Assembly: GCF_000759715.1 (NCBI RefSeq)
Contig: NZ_BBLU01000009.1
Coordinates: forward strand, 1-63,075
DNA length: 63,075 nucleotides
From: Demequina mangrovi
GTDB taxonomy: Bacteria > Actinomycetota > Actinomycetes > Actinomycetales > Demequinaceae
Direction of reading: 5' to 3'
Part shown: positions 29,145-39,458 of the stretch, in pieces
Position numbering within the stretch: the first letter of the stretch is position 1
Layout: each line of letters starts with the position of its first letter
Program-made: the position numbers and the translations under genes
Notes under the pieces: generated by a model
Database searches by the model: none
Told to the model about the DNA's origin: nothing
Seen by the model: the letters and a program-made list of their open reading frames with translations, nothing else

Positions 29145-30236
29145 ATGCTGAGCGTCTCCACCGAGCCATCTCCGTCTCCGACCCTCGAGGGTCCCGCCAG
29201 CGAGGTCCAGAACCTCTGGGAGGACCTCACCAGCGACACGAGCGGCCAGTTCATCGGCCTCGGGCTCGCGATCCTCCTGCTAATCATCGTGTGGTTCGTG
29301 GGCCGTGCGGTCATCCGCGGCATCACGCTCGGCATCGAGCGCGGCGCGCCGCTGAGCGACTCCCGCACGCGGCGGGCGCTCAAGAAGGCGAAGATCCCGA
29401 TCGCGGATCCGCCGACCATGGAGCTGCGGCTCGAGGCGGAGCGCCGCCGACAGCGCGCGAACACCATCGGCAGGGTGCTCAACTCGACGCTCGCGGTGGT
29501 CCTCATCACCGTGGGCGTCACGACCGTCATGTCGATGATCGGCGTCCCGATCGGCCCGCTCATGGCCTCCGCCGGTGTCGTCGGCGTTGCGCTCGGCTTC
29601 GGCGCGCAGTCCCTCGTCAAGGACGTCCTGAGCGGCGTCTTCATGCTCCTCGAGGACCAGTACGGCGTCGGCGACGTGGTCAACCTGGGCGAGGCGACGG
29701 GCTCGGTCGAGGAGGTGGGCCTGCGGTGCACGCGGCTGCGCTCGCTCGACGGCACCGTCTGGTACGTCCCCAACGGCGAGATCACGCGCGTGGGCAACAT
29801 GACCCGCATGTGGTCGCGCGCGCTCATCGAGGTGCGGTTCGCGTACGACACCGACGTCGAGGCCGCCCGCCAGGCGATGATCGACGCGGTCCAGTCCGCG
29901 CGCGACGGCCACCGCAAGGTCGCCTCGGCGATCCTCGGGGACGCCGAGGTCGCGGGAGTCGAGTCGCTGGAGTACAACGCGGTGATGCTCCGGCTCCTGG
30001 TGCAGGTCAACCCGGCGACGCAGTGGGACGTGCAGCGGGAGGTCCGTCTCGAGATGCGTCGCATCTTCGCCGAGCGCGGCATCGAGCTCGCGGTGCCCGG
30101 CGAGGCCATGGTGGTCGACACCGACCGCGGCAAGCGAAGCCTCCACGACTCCCCGCGGACCGAGCACGACCAGCCGGTCGACGAGCACGGCCGGCCCCTG
30201 CCCCCGCGCAACGACCCCGACGGGGACGACGAGTGA
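29145..30236 (+). CDS. MscS-type mechanosensitive channel (363 aa)
   Basis: A membrane channel that should release solutes upon hypo-osmotic shock. Membrane segments lie near residues 30-50 and 110-180. The pore helix [23 protein letters not shown] is the MscS TM3 motif, followed by the beta domain that starts [10 protein letters not shown]. The C-terminal tail is acidic. TACATT six bases before the ATG supports a leaderless start. The stop overlaps the GTG of the globin gene (GTGA), and tesB follows with a one-base overlap, so the three are one operon. Confidence 0.93.
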   Translation: MLSVSTEPSPSPTLEGPASEVQNLWEDLTSDTSGQFIGLGLAILLLIIVWFVGRAVIRGITLGIERGAPLSDSRTRRALKKAKIPIADPPTMELRLEAERRRQRANTIGRVLNSTLAVVLITVGVTTVMSMIGVPIGPLMASAGVVGVALGFGAQSLVKDVLSGVFMLLEDQYGVGDVVNLGEATGSVEEVGLRCTRLRSLDGTVWYVPNGEITRVGNMTRMWSRALIEVRFAYDTDVEAARQAMIDAVQSARDGHRKVASAILGDAEVAGVESLEYNAVMLRLLVQVNPATQWDVQREVRLEMRRIFAERGIELAVPGEAMVVDTDRGKRSLHDSPRTEHDQPVDEHGRPLPPRNDPDGDDE

Positions 30237-30685
30237 GCGCCTCGTCCCCCGCGACCCCCGGCATGAGCGTCGGCGCGGCTCCCGCGCAGGCGGAGGGGCA
30301 GTCCTTCTTCGACGCGGTGGGCGGCCACGCGACGTTCTCCGCCATCGTCCGCACCTTCTACGAGGGCGTCGCCGCGGACCCGGTGCTCCGGCCGATGTAC
30401 CCGGAGGACGACATGGACGGCGCCGTCGAGCGCCTCACCCTGTTCCTCGAGCAGTACTGGGGCGGACCCACCACGTACTCCGAGCAGCGCGGCCACCCGC
30501 GCCTGCGCATGCGCCACGTGCCGTTCAAGGTCAACCCCGACGCCCGTGACCGGTGGATCGCCTGCATGCGCGAGGCCGTCGCGCGCCAGAACCTGTCGCC
30601 GCTCCACGCGGTGACCCTGATGGACTACCTCGAGCGCGCCGCGCACTCGATGGTCAACACGTTCGAACCGACCGAGGAGAGCTGA
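30233..30685 (+). CDS. glbO: Group II truncated hemoglobin (150 aa)
   Basis: A small globin with [33 protein letters not shown] at the front and the group II heme-pocket run [26 protein letters not shown]. It also has the characteristic tryptophan of the G helix in RDRWIACM. Group II globins bind oxygen and may act in peroxide, nitric oxide or electron-transfer chemistry. I chose the GTG at 30233, which overlaps the MscS stop. The alternative ATG at 30263 lacks a ribosome site. The gene is translationally coupled to MscS upstream and tesB downstream. Confidence 0.93.
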   Translation: MSASSPATPGMSVGAAPAQAEGQSFFDAVGGHATFSAIVRTFYEGVAADPVLRPMYPEDDMDGAVERLTLFLEQYWGGPTTYSEQRGHPRLRMRHVPFKVNPDARDRWIACMREAVARQNLSPLHAVTLMDYLERAAHSMVNTFEPTEES

Positions 30686-31560
30686 TGTCCGTGACCGAGG
30701 ATGTGTGGGCGGAGTCCGCCGTCGCCGCCGGGCTTGCCGCGCTGACGCTGCGCCGTGACGGCGAGACGAGCTTCGAGGGCGACTCGATGCCGATGCCCGG
30801 CGGGCGCGTCTTCGGCGGCCAGGTGCTCGCCCAGGCGCTCCTCGCCGCGGGCGCCACGGTGCCCGAGGACCGCTTCGCGCACTCGCTCCACGGGTACTTC
30901 CTGCGCGCCGGAGACGCGTCGCAGCCCATCCAGTTCGAGGTGGAGATCCTCCGCGACGGCCGCTCGTTCTCCGCGCGACGCACGCACGCGCTGCAGAACG
31001 GGCGCCCGATCCTGTCGATGATCGCGTCCTTCCAGATCGAGCAGGAGGGCCCCGAGCACGCCGTGACGATGCCGGAGGTGCCCGGGCCCGAGACCGTGAC
31101 CTCGGGCATCGAGGTGCTCGCGCCGTTCCAGGGACACCCGTCGGCGGACTTCTGGCTCACCGAGGCGCCCTTCGACGTGCGCCACGTCGAGGGCTCGCTG
31201 TTCCTGGGACCGGACAAGCGGCCCAAGCAGTACCAGACGGCGTGGATGCGCCTGCGCCAGCCGATCGAGGGCTCCGACCTGCTCCACCGCGCGTTCCTCG
31301 CGTTCGGCTCCGACCAGGTGATGCTCGAGCCCCTGCTGCGCCGCCACGGCGCGTCGTGGGTGACGCCCGACATCTCCTTCGCGAGCCTCGACCACGCGAT
31401 GTGGTGGCACCGGCCGGCGCGCGCCGACGAGTGGCTGCTCTTCGTCCAGGACTCGCCCACGGCACAGGGCGGCCGCGGTCTGACCGGCACGTGGATCTTC
31501 TCCGAGGACGGCCGCCTCGTCGCGTCCGCGGCCCAGGAGGGCATGATCCACCTCCCCTGA
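30685..31560 (+). CDS. tesB: Acyl-CoA thioesterase II (291 aa)
   Basis: A double hot-dog thioesterase that cleaves acyl-CoA to free acid and CoA. The TesB signature is visible as RVFGGQVLAQALLAA at residues 46-60, followed by HSLHGYFLRAGD. The later DHAMWWHRP and SPTAQGGRGL contain the second-domain active-site residues. The ATG overlaps the globin stop by one base and has GAGGAG upstream. A hairpin terminator follows at 31576. Confidence 0.95.
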   Translation: MSVTEDVWAESAVAAGLAALTLRRDGETSFEGDSMPMPGGRVFGGQVLAQALLAAGATVPEDRFAHSLHGYFLRAGDASQPIQFEVEILRDGRSFSARRTHALQNGRPILSMIASFQIEQEGPEHAVTMPEVPGPETVTSGIEVLAPFQGHPSADFWLTEAPFDVRHVEGSLFLGPDKRPKQYQTAWMRLRQPIEGSDLLHRAFLAFGSDQVMLEPLLRRHGASWVTPDISFASLDHAMWWHRPARADEWLLFVQDSPTAQGGRGLTGTWIFSEDGRLVASAAQEGMIHLP

Positions 31561-31575
31561 AGGGCCTTCTGCCAG

Positions 31576-31602
31576 GGACGATGCGCCGGGCGCGCATCGT
31601 CC
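31576..31602 (+). terminator. Terminator of the MscS-globin-tesB operon, inverted GGACGATGCG pair
   Basis: GGACGATGCGC (31576-31586) pairs with GCGCATCGTCC (31592-31602) and is followed by TTT, 16 bases after the tesB stop. Confidence 0.8.
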
Positions 31603-31894
31603 TTTGCATGTCCGCAATTATTTCGATTGTGTAACGAAGCCCGTCTCAGGTGGACAGGCCACAGGTCCCGGTTGTTACGGTCCTGGGGCCGCTGCGCTTG
31701 GCGAGAAACTCCCAAGCCGGCGTCAATGACCAGCCAAAGGCCTCCTGATGCAGCAGTCCCCGCCAGTCGCATCGGAGTGTTAGTAGCGGCGTCCCACGGA
31801 CGCTGCCCGGCGGGCCCGTGATTGCCGTCCGACGGCTGCGAGTCCCCTCGCTAGCCGAGGCCCTTGCGCACCTATTCAGGAGCTGAAGGACCAC
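31603..31894 (+). promoter_or_regulatory. Long, AT-richer leader region of proVWX (about 290 bases)
   Basis: This gene-free stretch is visibly poorer in GC than its surroundings at its left end (TCCGCAATTATTTCGATTG). A possible promoter is TTGCAT (31604-31609) with a weak -10 near 31627-31633. The rest contains several short complementary segments and ends with AAGGACCAC before the proV ATG. The length and context (osmolyte uptake) would suit an RNA regulator, but I do not recognise any known riboswitch consensus in it. Confidence 0.35.
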
Positions 31895-33193
31895 ATGAAC
31901 GACGACACGATCGCCCTGCGCGCCGAAGGCCTGTACAAGGTCTTCGGCCGCCACGCCGACGAGGCGGTGATCGCGCTGCACAAGGGGACGCCGCGCGATG
32001 AGCTCGCCGCCGGCACCACGGCCGCCGTCATCGACGCCTCGTTCGAGGTGCAGCGCGGCGAGATCTTCGTGGTGATGGGCCTGTCCGGATCGGGCAAGTC
32101 GACCCTCATCCGCATGCTCAACGGCCTCCACGACGCCACCGCCGGCACCGTCGACGTGGGCGGCGAGCGCATCACCGGCATCGCACCCAAGCGCCTGCGC
32201 GAGATCCGCAAGAAGCGCGTCTCGATGGTGTTCCAGCACTTCGCGCTGCTGCCCCACCGCACCGTCCTCGACAACGTGGCCTACGGCCTCGAGATCCAGG
32301 GCGTCGAGCGCGAGGAGCGGATCGCCCGTGCCCGCAAGGTCACCGAGATCGTGGGCCTCAAGGGCTGGGAGGAGAAGCACCCTTCCGAGCTCTCGGGCGG
32401 CATGCAGCAGCGCGTGGGTCTCGCCCGCGCCCTCGCGGCCGACACCGACGTGCTGCTCATGGACGAGGCCTTCTCCGCGCTCGACCCGCTGATCCGTCGC
32501 GAGATGCAGGACCAGCTGCTCGAGCTCCAGGCGGAGCTAGGCAAGACCATCATCTTCATCACGCACGACCTCAACGAGGCCATGTACATCGGCGACCGCA
32601 TCGCCGTCATGCGTGACGGCCGCATCGTCCAGATCGGCTCGCCCGAGGACATCCTCACCAACCCCGCGAACGACTACGTCGAGCAGTTCGTTCAGGACGT
32701 CGACCGCACCAAGGTGCTCACCGCGGAGTCGGTCATGCGCAAGCCGCGTGCCGTCGTCCACGTCGGCGCCGGCCCGCGCGCCGCGCTCACGACGATGCGC
32801 GACGAGCAGCTCGCCGGCGCGTACGTGGTGAACAAGAACCGCAGCATCGCCGGCTGGGTCAGCGACCGCGACGTCTTCGAGCTGGTCCGCCGCGGCGAGC
32901 GCGACCTCGCGTCCGTCATCCGGTCGGACCACGGCGCCGTGTCGAAGGACACCGCGCTCGCCGACCTGTTCATCCCGTCGCTCGAGGCGTCGCTCCCCCT
33001 CGGCGTGCTCGACGAGCGCGACCGCCTCGTGGGCGTCATCCCCCGCGTCACGCTGCTCGCCGCGCTCGGCGGCGAGCCCGAGGCCGCCGTCCAGGCGGCG
33101 CCGCGACCGGACCCGATGCCCACCGAGGTGGTCGACGAGGTCCTGGAGGCCGCCGTCGGAGCCGGCGCCCCCGAGCCGAAGGAGGCTGTCTGA
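31895..33193 (+). CDS. proV: Glycine betaine/proline ABC transporter ATPase (432 aa)
   Basis: The ATPase of a compatible-solute importer, with Walker A GLSGSGKST, signature LSGGMQQRVGLARAL and Walker B VLLMDEAFSALDP. A tandem CBS region occupies about residues 280-400 and in related OpuA-type proteins senses ionic strength or cyclic di-AMP. The N-terminus carries the ProV-type insertion before the first strand (HADEAVIALHKGTPRDEL). The stop overlaps the proW start (TGATG). Together with proW and proX it imports glycine betaine or proline betaine under osmotic stress. Confidence 0.95.
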   Translation: MNDDTIALRAEGLYKVFGRHADEAVIALHKGTPRDELAAGTTAAVIDASFEVQRGEIFVVMGLSGSGKSTLIRMLNGLHDATAGTVDVGGERITGIAPKRLREIRKKRVSMVFQHFALLPHRTVLDNVAYGLEIQGVEREERIARARKVTEIVGLKGWEEKHPSELSGGMQQRVGLARALAADTDVLLMDEAFSALDPLIRREMQDQLLELQAELGKTIIFITHDLNEAMYIGDRIAVMRDGRIVQIGSPEDILTNPANDYVEQFVQDVDRTKVLTAESVMRKPRAVVHVGAGPRAALTTMRDEQLAGAYVVNKNRSIAGWVSDRDVFELVRRGERDLASVIRSDHGAVSKDTALADLFIPSLEASLPLGVLDERDRLVGVIPRVTLLAALGGEPEAAVQAAPRPDPMPTEVVDEVLEAAVGAGAPEPKEAV

Positions 33194-34131
33194 TGGAGTT
33201 CCGTCTTCCTATCGGCGACTGGATCGAGTACTTCTTCGACTGGGTCGACGCCGCCTTCGGGTGGTTCTTCGAGGGCATGCGCGCGCTGTTCCTCGGGATG
33301 TTCGACGCGGTGCTGTGGCTCTTCTCCACGCCCACCCCGTGGATCGTCATCGTCCTGGTCGCCGTCGGCGCGTTGCTCGCGCGCGGCTGGCGGTTCGCGG
33401 TCGGCGCGGTCCTTGGTCTCGCGTTCATCATCTCCGTGGGCCAGTGGGACAACGCCATCGCGTCGCTCTCGCTCGTCCTGGTCGCGGCCTTCCTCGCGAT
33501 CGCGGTGGCGGTGCCCCTCGGCATCTGGGCCGCGCGCAACGACACCGTCTCGAAGGTGATCAAGCCGATCCTGGACTTCCTCCAGACGCTGCCCGCCTTC
33601 GTCTACCTGCCGCCCGCGCTCGCGCTGCTGCGCATCGGCGTCGCGCCCGCCGTCATCGCCACGTTCATCTTCGCGATCGCTCCGGGCGTCCGCCTCACCG
33701 AGCTGGGCATCCGCGGCGTGGACAAGGAGGTCGTGGAGGCGGGCCAGGCCTTCGGCGCGCACCCGCGCCGCATCCTGCGCCAGATCCAGCTCCCGCTCGC
33801 GATGCCGTCGATCATGGCGGGCGTCAACCAGGTCATCATGCTGTCGCTGTCGATGGTCGTCATCGCGGCGATGGTCGGCGCGCCCGGCCTCGGCCAGGAC
33901 GTCATGCAGTCGATCTCGGCGCTCAACGTGGGCCTCGGGTTCGAGGCCGGACTGTCCGTGGTGGTCCTCGCGATCCTGCTCGACCGCTTCACCGCGTCGT
34001 TCGGGAAGGGCATGGGCCTGTACTCGCAGTGGTCCAAGGGCCGCAAGGCACGTGCCGAGGCCGCCGCCCAGGCACGCTTCGACGCGGAGGACGCCACCTC
34101 CGCAGACGTACCCGTCACGGCCGGCGCCTGA
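33193..34131 (+). CDS. proW: Glycine betaine/proline ABC transporter permease (312 aa)
   Basis: The inner-membrane channel of the same importer. Seven or so hydrophobic segments are present, with the ProW-specific sequence PILDFLQTLPAFVYLPPALALL and the EAA loop ELGIRGVDKEVVEAGQAFGAHPRRILRQIQLPLAMPSIMAG that docks onto ProV. It overlaps proV by one base, so translation is coupled. The 141-base gap before proX holds a CGCATCGTCC copy directly after the stop and a GGGG/CCCC hairpin. Confidence 0.95.
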   Translation: MEFRLPIGDWIEYFFDWVDAAFGWFFEGMRALFLGMFDAVLWLFSTPTPWIVIVLVAVGALLARGWRFAVGAVLGLAFIISVGQWDNAIASLSLVLVAAFLAIAVAVPLGIWAARNDTVSKVIKPILDFLQTLPAFVYLPPALALLRIGVAPAVIATFIFAIAPGVRLTELGIRGVDKEVVEAGQAFGAHPRRILRQIQLPLAMPSIMAGVNQVIMLSLSMVVIAAMVGAPGLGQDVMQSISALNVGLGFEAGLSVVVLAILLDRFTASFGKGMGLYSQWSKGRKARAEAAAQARFDAEDATSADVPVTAGA

Positions 34132-34272
34132 ACCACCCACCGCATCGTCCCCTGGCGATGCCCTAGACCTCGCGGCTTCTGAGGGAGCCGCGTGCACCCC
34201 GCCCCGACCGATGGGCGACCGGTGCTGCTCGCTGCGGGGGGAGACACCCCTCGCTGAGAAAGGAAACACATC
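34132..34272 (+). promoter_or_regulatory. Intergenic region between proW and proX
   Basis: CGCATCGTCC stands at 34141-34150. Further on, GGGGGGAGACACCCC just before the ribosome site AAAGGAAA can form a short GGGG/CCCC hairpin. This could separate or boost proX expression, as binding proteins are usually made in excess. No gene is seen. Confidence 0.35.
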
Positions 34273-35172
34273 ATGAAGCTTCGCGCCTTCGCGCCCTTCG
34301 CCATGGCCGCCGCGGGTGGCCTCGTCCTCGCCGGCTGCTCGGCGGACGCCGAGACCACCGAGGAGGCGACCTCGGGCACCGAGACCGCCGGTGGCGACCT
34401 CACCCTCGCCGTGTTCAACGGCTGGGACGAGTCGCTCGCGACCTCGCTCCTGTGGGAGAACATCCTCGAGGGCAAGGGCTACAACGTCGAGCTCGAGTAC
34501 GCCGACCCGGCCGTCGTCTTCCAGGGCGTCGCGGACGGCGACTACGACGTCGTGACCGACGTCTGGCTGCCCCTCACCCACGCCTCGTACATCGAGGAGT
34601 TCGGTGACGACATGGAGGAGCTCGGCGCCTGGTTCGACTCCGCCGCCCTCACCGTCGCGGTCAACGCCGACGCCCCGATCGACTCGCTCGCGGACCTCGC
34701 GGACAACGCCGACGAGTTCGGCGGCCGCATCGTCGGCATCGAGCCCGGCGCGGGCCTCACCGCGACCGTCCAGGACGCGGTCATCCCGACCTACGGCCTC
34801 GACGACATGGAGTTCCTCACCTCGTCGACCCCGGCGATGCTCTCGGAGCTCGACACCGCCACCTCGAACGGCGAGAACATCATCGTCACGCTGTGGGAGC
34901 CCCACTGGGCCTACGGCGCGTACGACCTCAAGAACCTCGAGGACCCCGAGGGCACGCTCGGCGAGGCCGAGAGCATCGTGACCTACGGCCGCACCGGCCT
35001 GGGCGAGGACTTCCCCGAGGTCGCCGAGTGGATGGGCGCGTTCACCATGGACGCCGACCACCTGTACGACCTCGAGAACCAGCTCAACGGCGCGGACTCG
35101 GCCGACTACGCGGACATCGTGTCCGAGTGGGTCGCCGCGAACCAGGAGTGGGTCGACTCGCTCACCGCGTAA
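34273..35172 (+). CDS. proX: Glycine betaine-binding lipoprotein (299 aa)
   Basis: The extracytoplasmic binding protein of the importer, anchored by C22 of the lipobox LVLAGC. The mature domain begins GDLTLAVFNGWDESLATSLLWENILEGKGYNVE, which is the OpuAC/ProX start. It retains several tryptophans and tyrosines (VTDVWLPL, LWEPHWAYGAYD) suited to a cage for a quaternary ammonium group. The domain order is canonical, unlike the second osmolyte-type binding protein at 59761. Confidence 0.94.
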   Translation: MKLRAFAPFAMAAAGGLVLAGCSADAETTEEATSGTETAGGDLTLAVFNGWDESLATSLLWENILEGKGYNVELEYADPAVVFQGVADGDYDVVTDVWLPLTHASYIEEFGDDMEELGAWFDSAALTVAVNADAPIDSLADLADNADEFGGRIVGIEPGAGLTATVQDAVIPTYGLDDMEFLTSSTPAMLSELDTATSNGENIIVTLWEPHWAYGAYDLKNLEDPEGTLGEAESIVTYGRTGLGEDFPEVAEWMGAFTMDADHLYDLENQLNGADSADYADIVSEWVAANQEWVDSLTA

Positions 35173-35322
35173 CACCCGTCCTCACCGCAGCGCCGGTCGC
35201 CCCCTCGGGAGCGGCCGGCGCTGCCGCGTTCCCGCGCTCCTCCCCTGCGGCCCGCCCCGACTCCCGGCTCCCGGCCCCGGTTCGCGGCGCCCGCCCCCGG
35301 CTCGCGAAACCCGCACGCCCTC

Positions 35323-35383
35323 CCCGAATGGGGCGTTCCTCGTCGCTTTCTCAGGCTCGGCGCACGCTGTGGGGCATCCGCGG
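35323..35383 (+). repeat. 61-base dispersed repeat, copy 3
   Basis: This segment matches 24051-24111 without gaps over its full length, with the identical blocks GAATGGGGCG, GTCG, GCGC and TGGGGCATCCGC. It lies between proX and the convergent thioesterase gene, ending five bases before its stop. Confidence 0.6.
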
Positions 35384-35387
35384 TCGT

Positions 35388-35867
35388 TCAGCGCTTGCGG
35401 AACGCCACCGGCTCGTCCAGATGCGCGCTCCAGACCTCTCGCTCGGCGTCGGTGAGCCGGCGCGGCTGCTGCGTCGCGTTGTCGATGAGCACGAGCGTGG
35501 TCGAGGCCTTCGCGTAGAGCACCTGCTCCGGATCGCCCTGCGGCGAGCGCACCTCGTAGCAGATCTCGAGGCTCGCGCCCCCGAGCCGGCCGATCCACAG
35601 CTGCACGTCGAGCGGGCGCCGCAGGTACGGGATGGGCGCGAGGTACTCGATCTGCTGCGCCGCGATGAGCGTGAGCGTCTCGGCGTCGGGTCCGCCCGCG
35701 ATGAGCGCGGTGTGCGGCACCTCGTGGCCCTCCGCCGCGGAGCGGTCCGCCCAGAAGACGCGGATCCGCGCCTCCTCGAGCAGGCGGAGCATCTCCGCGT
35801 TGTTGACGTGGCCGTAGGCGTCGAGGTCCGACCACCGCAGCGTGATCGGCACGTGGATGCGTGTCAT
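35388..35867 (-). CDS. 4-hydroxybenzoyl-CoA thioesterase family protein (159 aa)
   Basis: A single hot-dog domain with the catalytic-loop sequence RWSDLDAYGHVNNAEMLRLLEEAR near the N-terminus, as in YbgC/4HBT acyl-CoA thioesterases. The aspartate in DLDAYGHVNN is the likely catalytic residue. I chose the ATG at 35867 (MTRIHV) because GTGAGG stands four bases upstream. A GTG nine bases earlier is possible. The substrate acyl-CoA is unknown. It is a different family fold from the TesB enzyme at 30685. Confidence 0.9.
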   Translation of the reverse strand: MTRIHVPITLRWSDLDAYGHVNNAEMLRLLEEARIRVFWADRSAAEGHEVPHTALIAGGPDAETLTLIAAQQIEYLAPIPYLRRPLDVQLWIGRLGGASLEICYEVRSPQGDPEQVLYAKASTTLVLIDNATQQPRRLTDAEREVWSAHLDEPVAFRKR

Positions 35868-35907
35868 GGGCCTCACGCTAGCGCGCGGGCGCGCCTAGCC
35901 TGACGGG

Positions 35908-36291
35908 ATGGAGTTCTCCGAGCCGCAGGTGATCCTCTTCGTCGCCGACTGCGAGCGCGCCGCATCGTTCTACCGCGCGCTGGGGTTCGCCGAGACCTTC
36001 CGCAGCGGGGACGATGCGCCGGTCAAGATCGAGATGGCGCTCGGCGGCTTCACGCTCGGGCTGGCGCTGCCCGGACCCGCCGCGGAGAGCCACGGCCTGT
36101 CCCCCGTGACCGAGGGCGACCGCGCATGCCTCACCCTCTGGACGGGCGATGTTGAAGGCGCCTACGCGCACGCCGTCGAGGCCGGCGGGGCGCCTCGGCG
36201 CGAGCCGCATGCGTTCCGCGACGTGCTGCGCGTGGCGTTCGTCAACGACCCCGACGGGCACCCGGTGCAGCTGGTGCAGCGCGTCGGCTGA
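35908..36291 (+). CDS. VOC (glyoxalase/bleomycin-resistance) family protein (127 aa)
   Basis: A small metal-binding or ligand-binding VOC protein with paired beta-alpha-beta modules: FVADCERAASFYRALGFAETF at the front and VAFVNDPDGHPVQLVQ at the end. The usual metal-ligand positions are only partly conserved, so it may be a binding protein rather than an enzyme. TAGCCT at 35896-35901 lies six bases before the ATG, which supports leaderless translation. Confidence 0.88.
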   Translation: MEFSEPQVILFVADCERAASFYRALGFAETFRSGDDAPVKIEMALGGFTLGLALPGPAAESHGLSPVTEGDRACLTLWTGDVEGAYAHAVEAGGAPRREPHAFRDVLRVAFVNDPDGHPVQLVQRVG

Positions 36292-36311
36292 GCACGCGCG
36301 GGCTCACCAGA

Positions 36312-36806
36312 TCAGGGGCCACCTCCGACATGGAGCGTGGCTTCTCCGCTGGTGACGTAGCCGTTCACCGCGGCATCGGCTCGGAGTCTGACGGTCACAT
36401 CGAGGCCTCGGATGACCGTGTGTGCGACGCACATCACCTGACCCGACCGGGTCTCCTCCCCCTCGCCGTCGCAGCGCCGAGGCACCGCGTCGTCCCACAC
36501 CGCTCTCTCGTGCATGTCCCACTCGGCGCCGGCGATGAGCTCGAGGTCGGCCGGGTCCGCCGGCAGCACGTCCACGTCGTACGCGCGCCTGGTGTAGTCG
36601 CACGGGATCCCGCTGAATCCGCCGAAGGGGTCGAGACACGACCAGGCGTTGCGGGACAGCTCGCTCGTGAGCGTCCAATCGTCGGGGATCACGAGAGCGT
36701 CGAGCACCTGACCGTGCGCGCGTTCGTGGAGCCCAGCGTTGATCCACGGCCACGCGAGCAGGCCCGCTGCCGCCGCCACGACCGCGACCTTCACGGATGC
36801 TCGCAC
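36312..36806 (-). CDS. Uncharacterised exported or membrane-anchored protein (164 aa)
   Basis: I do not recognise the family. The N-terminus (RASVKVAVVAAAAGLLAWPWI) is a signal anchor or uncleaved signal. The rest is soluble, with four cysteines (SCLD, PCDY, RRCDG, MCVA) that could form two disulfides outside the membrane. The GTG at 36806 is preceded by GGAGGGGGC, which decides the start against a longer frame. An AT-rich patch near 36840-36860 (containing TATATC on the minus strand) could be its promoter. It is convergent with the VOC gene. Confidence 0.65.
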   Translation of the reverse strand: MRASVKVAVVAAAAGLLAWPWINAGLHERAHGQVLDALVIPDDWTLTSELSRNAWSCLDPFGGFSGIPCDYTRRAYDVDVLPADPADLELIAGAEWDMHERAVWDDAVPRRCDGEGEETRSGQVMCVAHTVIRGLDVTVRLRADAAVNGYVTSGEATLHVGGGP

Positions 36807-36898
36807 GCTCGCCCCCTCCTGCGTCGTGGATCCCGAGGGAATGATATACCTGCTATTCACTGTTCCGGCGGAGCGGCACCACGGCCGGGCGGACACGC

Positions 36899-36933
36899 GA
36901 GAGCCCCCTGGTGCGCTGCACCAGGGGGCTCTC
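36899..36933 (-). terminator. Terminator of ettA
   Basis: GAGAGCCCCCTGGTGC (36899-36914) and GCACCAGGGGGCTCTC (36918-36933) form a perfect 16-bp stem with a GCT loop, nine bases beyond the ettA stop on the minus strand. Confidence 0.85.
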
Positions 36934-36941
36934 GATACGGA

Positions 36942-38624
<1,683 letters not shown>

Positions 38625-38754
38625 TGCTGCTCCGTCAATAGAACTGTGCGGGCGCGCGGGCGCCCGGATGCCGCCCCCTAGCCTACGGGAGGACGATGCG
38701 GCGGCGGGCGCGAGCGCGCACGCTCCCGCCGCCTCGTCCGGCGTCGCCCCGGGT

Positions 38755-39276
38755 TCAGGCGAGCGGCGCCATCGCCTCGTCGTCGCCCACGGGGTCCTCC
38801 GCCGCGTCGAACGCGGGCTCGAGATCGTCGGCGGGCGGCTCCTCGTCCGCCCCGGTGTGCGACGCGGCGATCGCTCCGGCGGCGGCGCTCATGTCCTCCG
38901 CGGTCAGCGACGCGTCCCCGGTCGCCCGGGTGAAGGTCGCGACGCCGCGCATGCAGTCGGGCCCCAGCGCGGACGCGTCGATGACATGGTCGACGCGTGT
39001 CCCGTCCTTCGCCTCCCAGGTGCTCGTCCTCATCCGGCCGGTGACCACCACCGGCATGCCCTTCTCGATGGACCGCTTCACGGTGATCGCGGCGCCACGG
39101 AAGGCGCGGACGGTGAACCACTCGGTGACGCCGTCGACCCAGACCGACCTCTCGCGGTCGTAGAAGCGCGGCGTCGAGGCCAGGCGGAACGACGCGATCG
39201 CGAGGTCCCCCTGGCCCTGGAACAGCCGGACGTCGGTGGCGACCCAGCCGGCGACGGTGATGGTCAGCTCGTTCAT
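38755..39276 (-). CDS. ssb: Single-stranded DNA-binding protein, secondary type (173 aa)
   Basis: An OB-fold protein with MNELTITVAGWVATDVRLF, followed by SFRLASTPRFYDRERSVWVDGVTEWFTVRAFRGAA, the SSB core. The C-terminal half is acidic but ends EAMAPLA instead of the DDIPF-type tail that recruits repair proteins. This suggests a specialised paralogue rather than the replication SSB. A strong GGGAGGAG ribosome site precedes the ATG. It sits between the dynamin-like GTPase pair and ettA, all on minus. Confidence 0.9.
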   Translation of the reverse strand: MNELTITVAGWVATDVRLFQGQGDLAIASFRLASTPRFYDRERSVWVDGVTEWFTVRAFRGAAITVKRSIEKGMPVVVTGRMRTSTWEAKDGTRVDHVIDASALGPDCMRGVATFTRATGDASLTAEDMSAAAGAIAASHTGADEEPPADDLEPAFDAAEDPVGDDEAMAPLA

Positions 39277-39458
39277 GCTCTCCTCCCTGGCACCGCACGG
39301 TGCGGCTGGAGCCAGGGTCGGGGCGGGCATGGGGACGATGCGGCGCGCGCCGCGGTGCGGTGGATCGCGCCGGAGCCGCGGGACGCCGGGGACATCACGC
39401 GCGTGCAGCCGAGGCGCGGGACCCGACGCGCGGGCCTCGGCCCGCCGCCGCATCGGCG

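Noticed and set aside
31627..31821. Small reading frame in the proV leader
   Set aside because: It needs a TTG start, has no ribosome site or leaderless box, and its composition is basic and low in complexity.
31603..31894. Cyclic di-AMP (ydaO) or other known riboswitch before proV
   Set aside because: I looked for the conserved ydaO blocks and for glycine, SAM and guanidine motifs and found none, so only an unidentified leader is reported.
34230..34272. TPP riboswitch before proX
   Set aside because: Only the short CTGAGA word is present. The remaining TPP helices and conserved loops are absent, and the gene is not related to thiamine.
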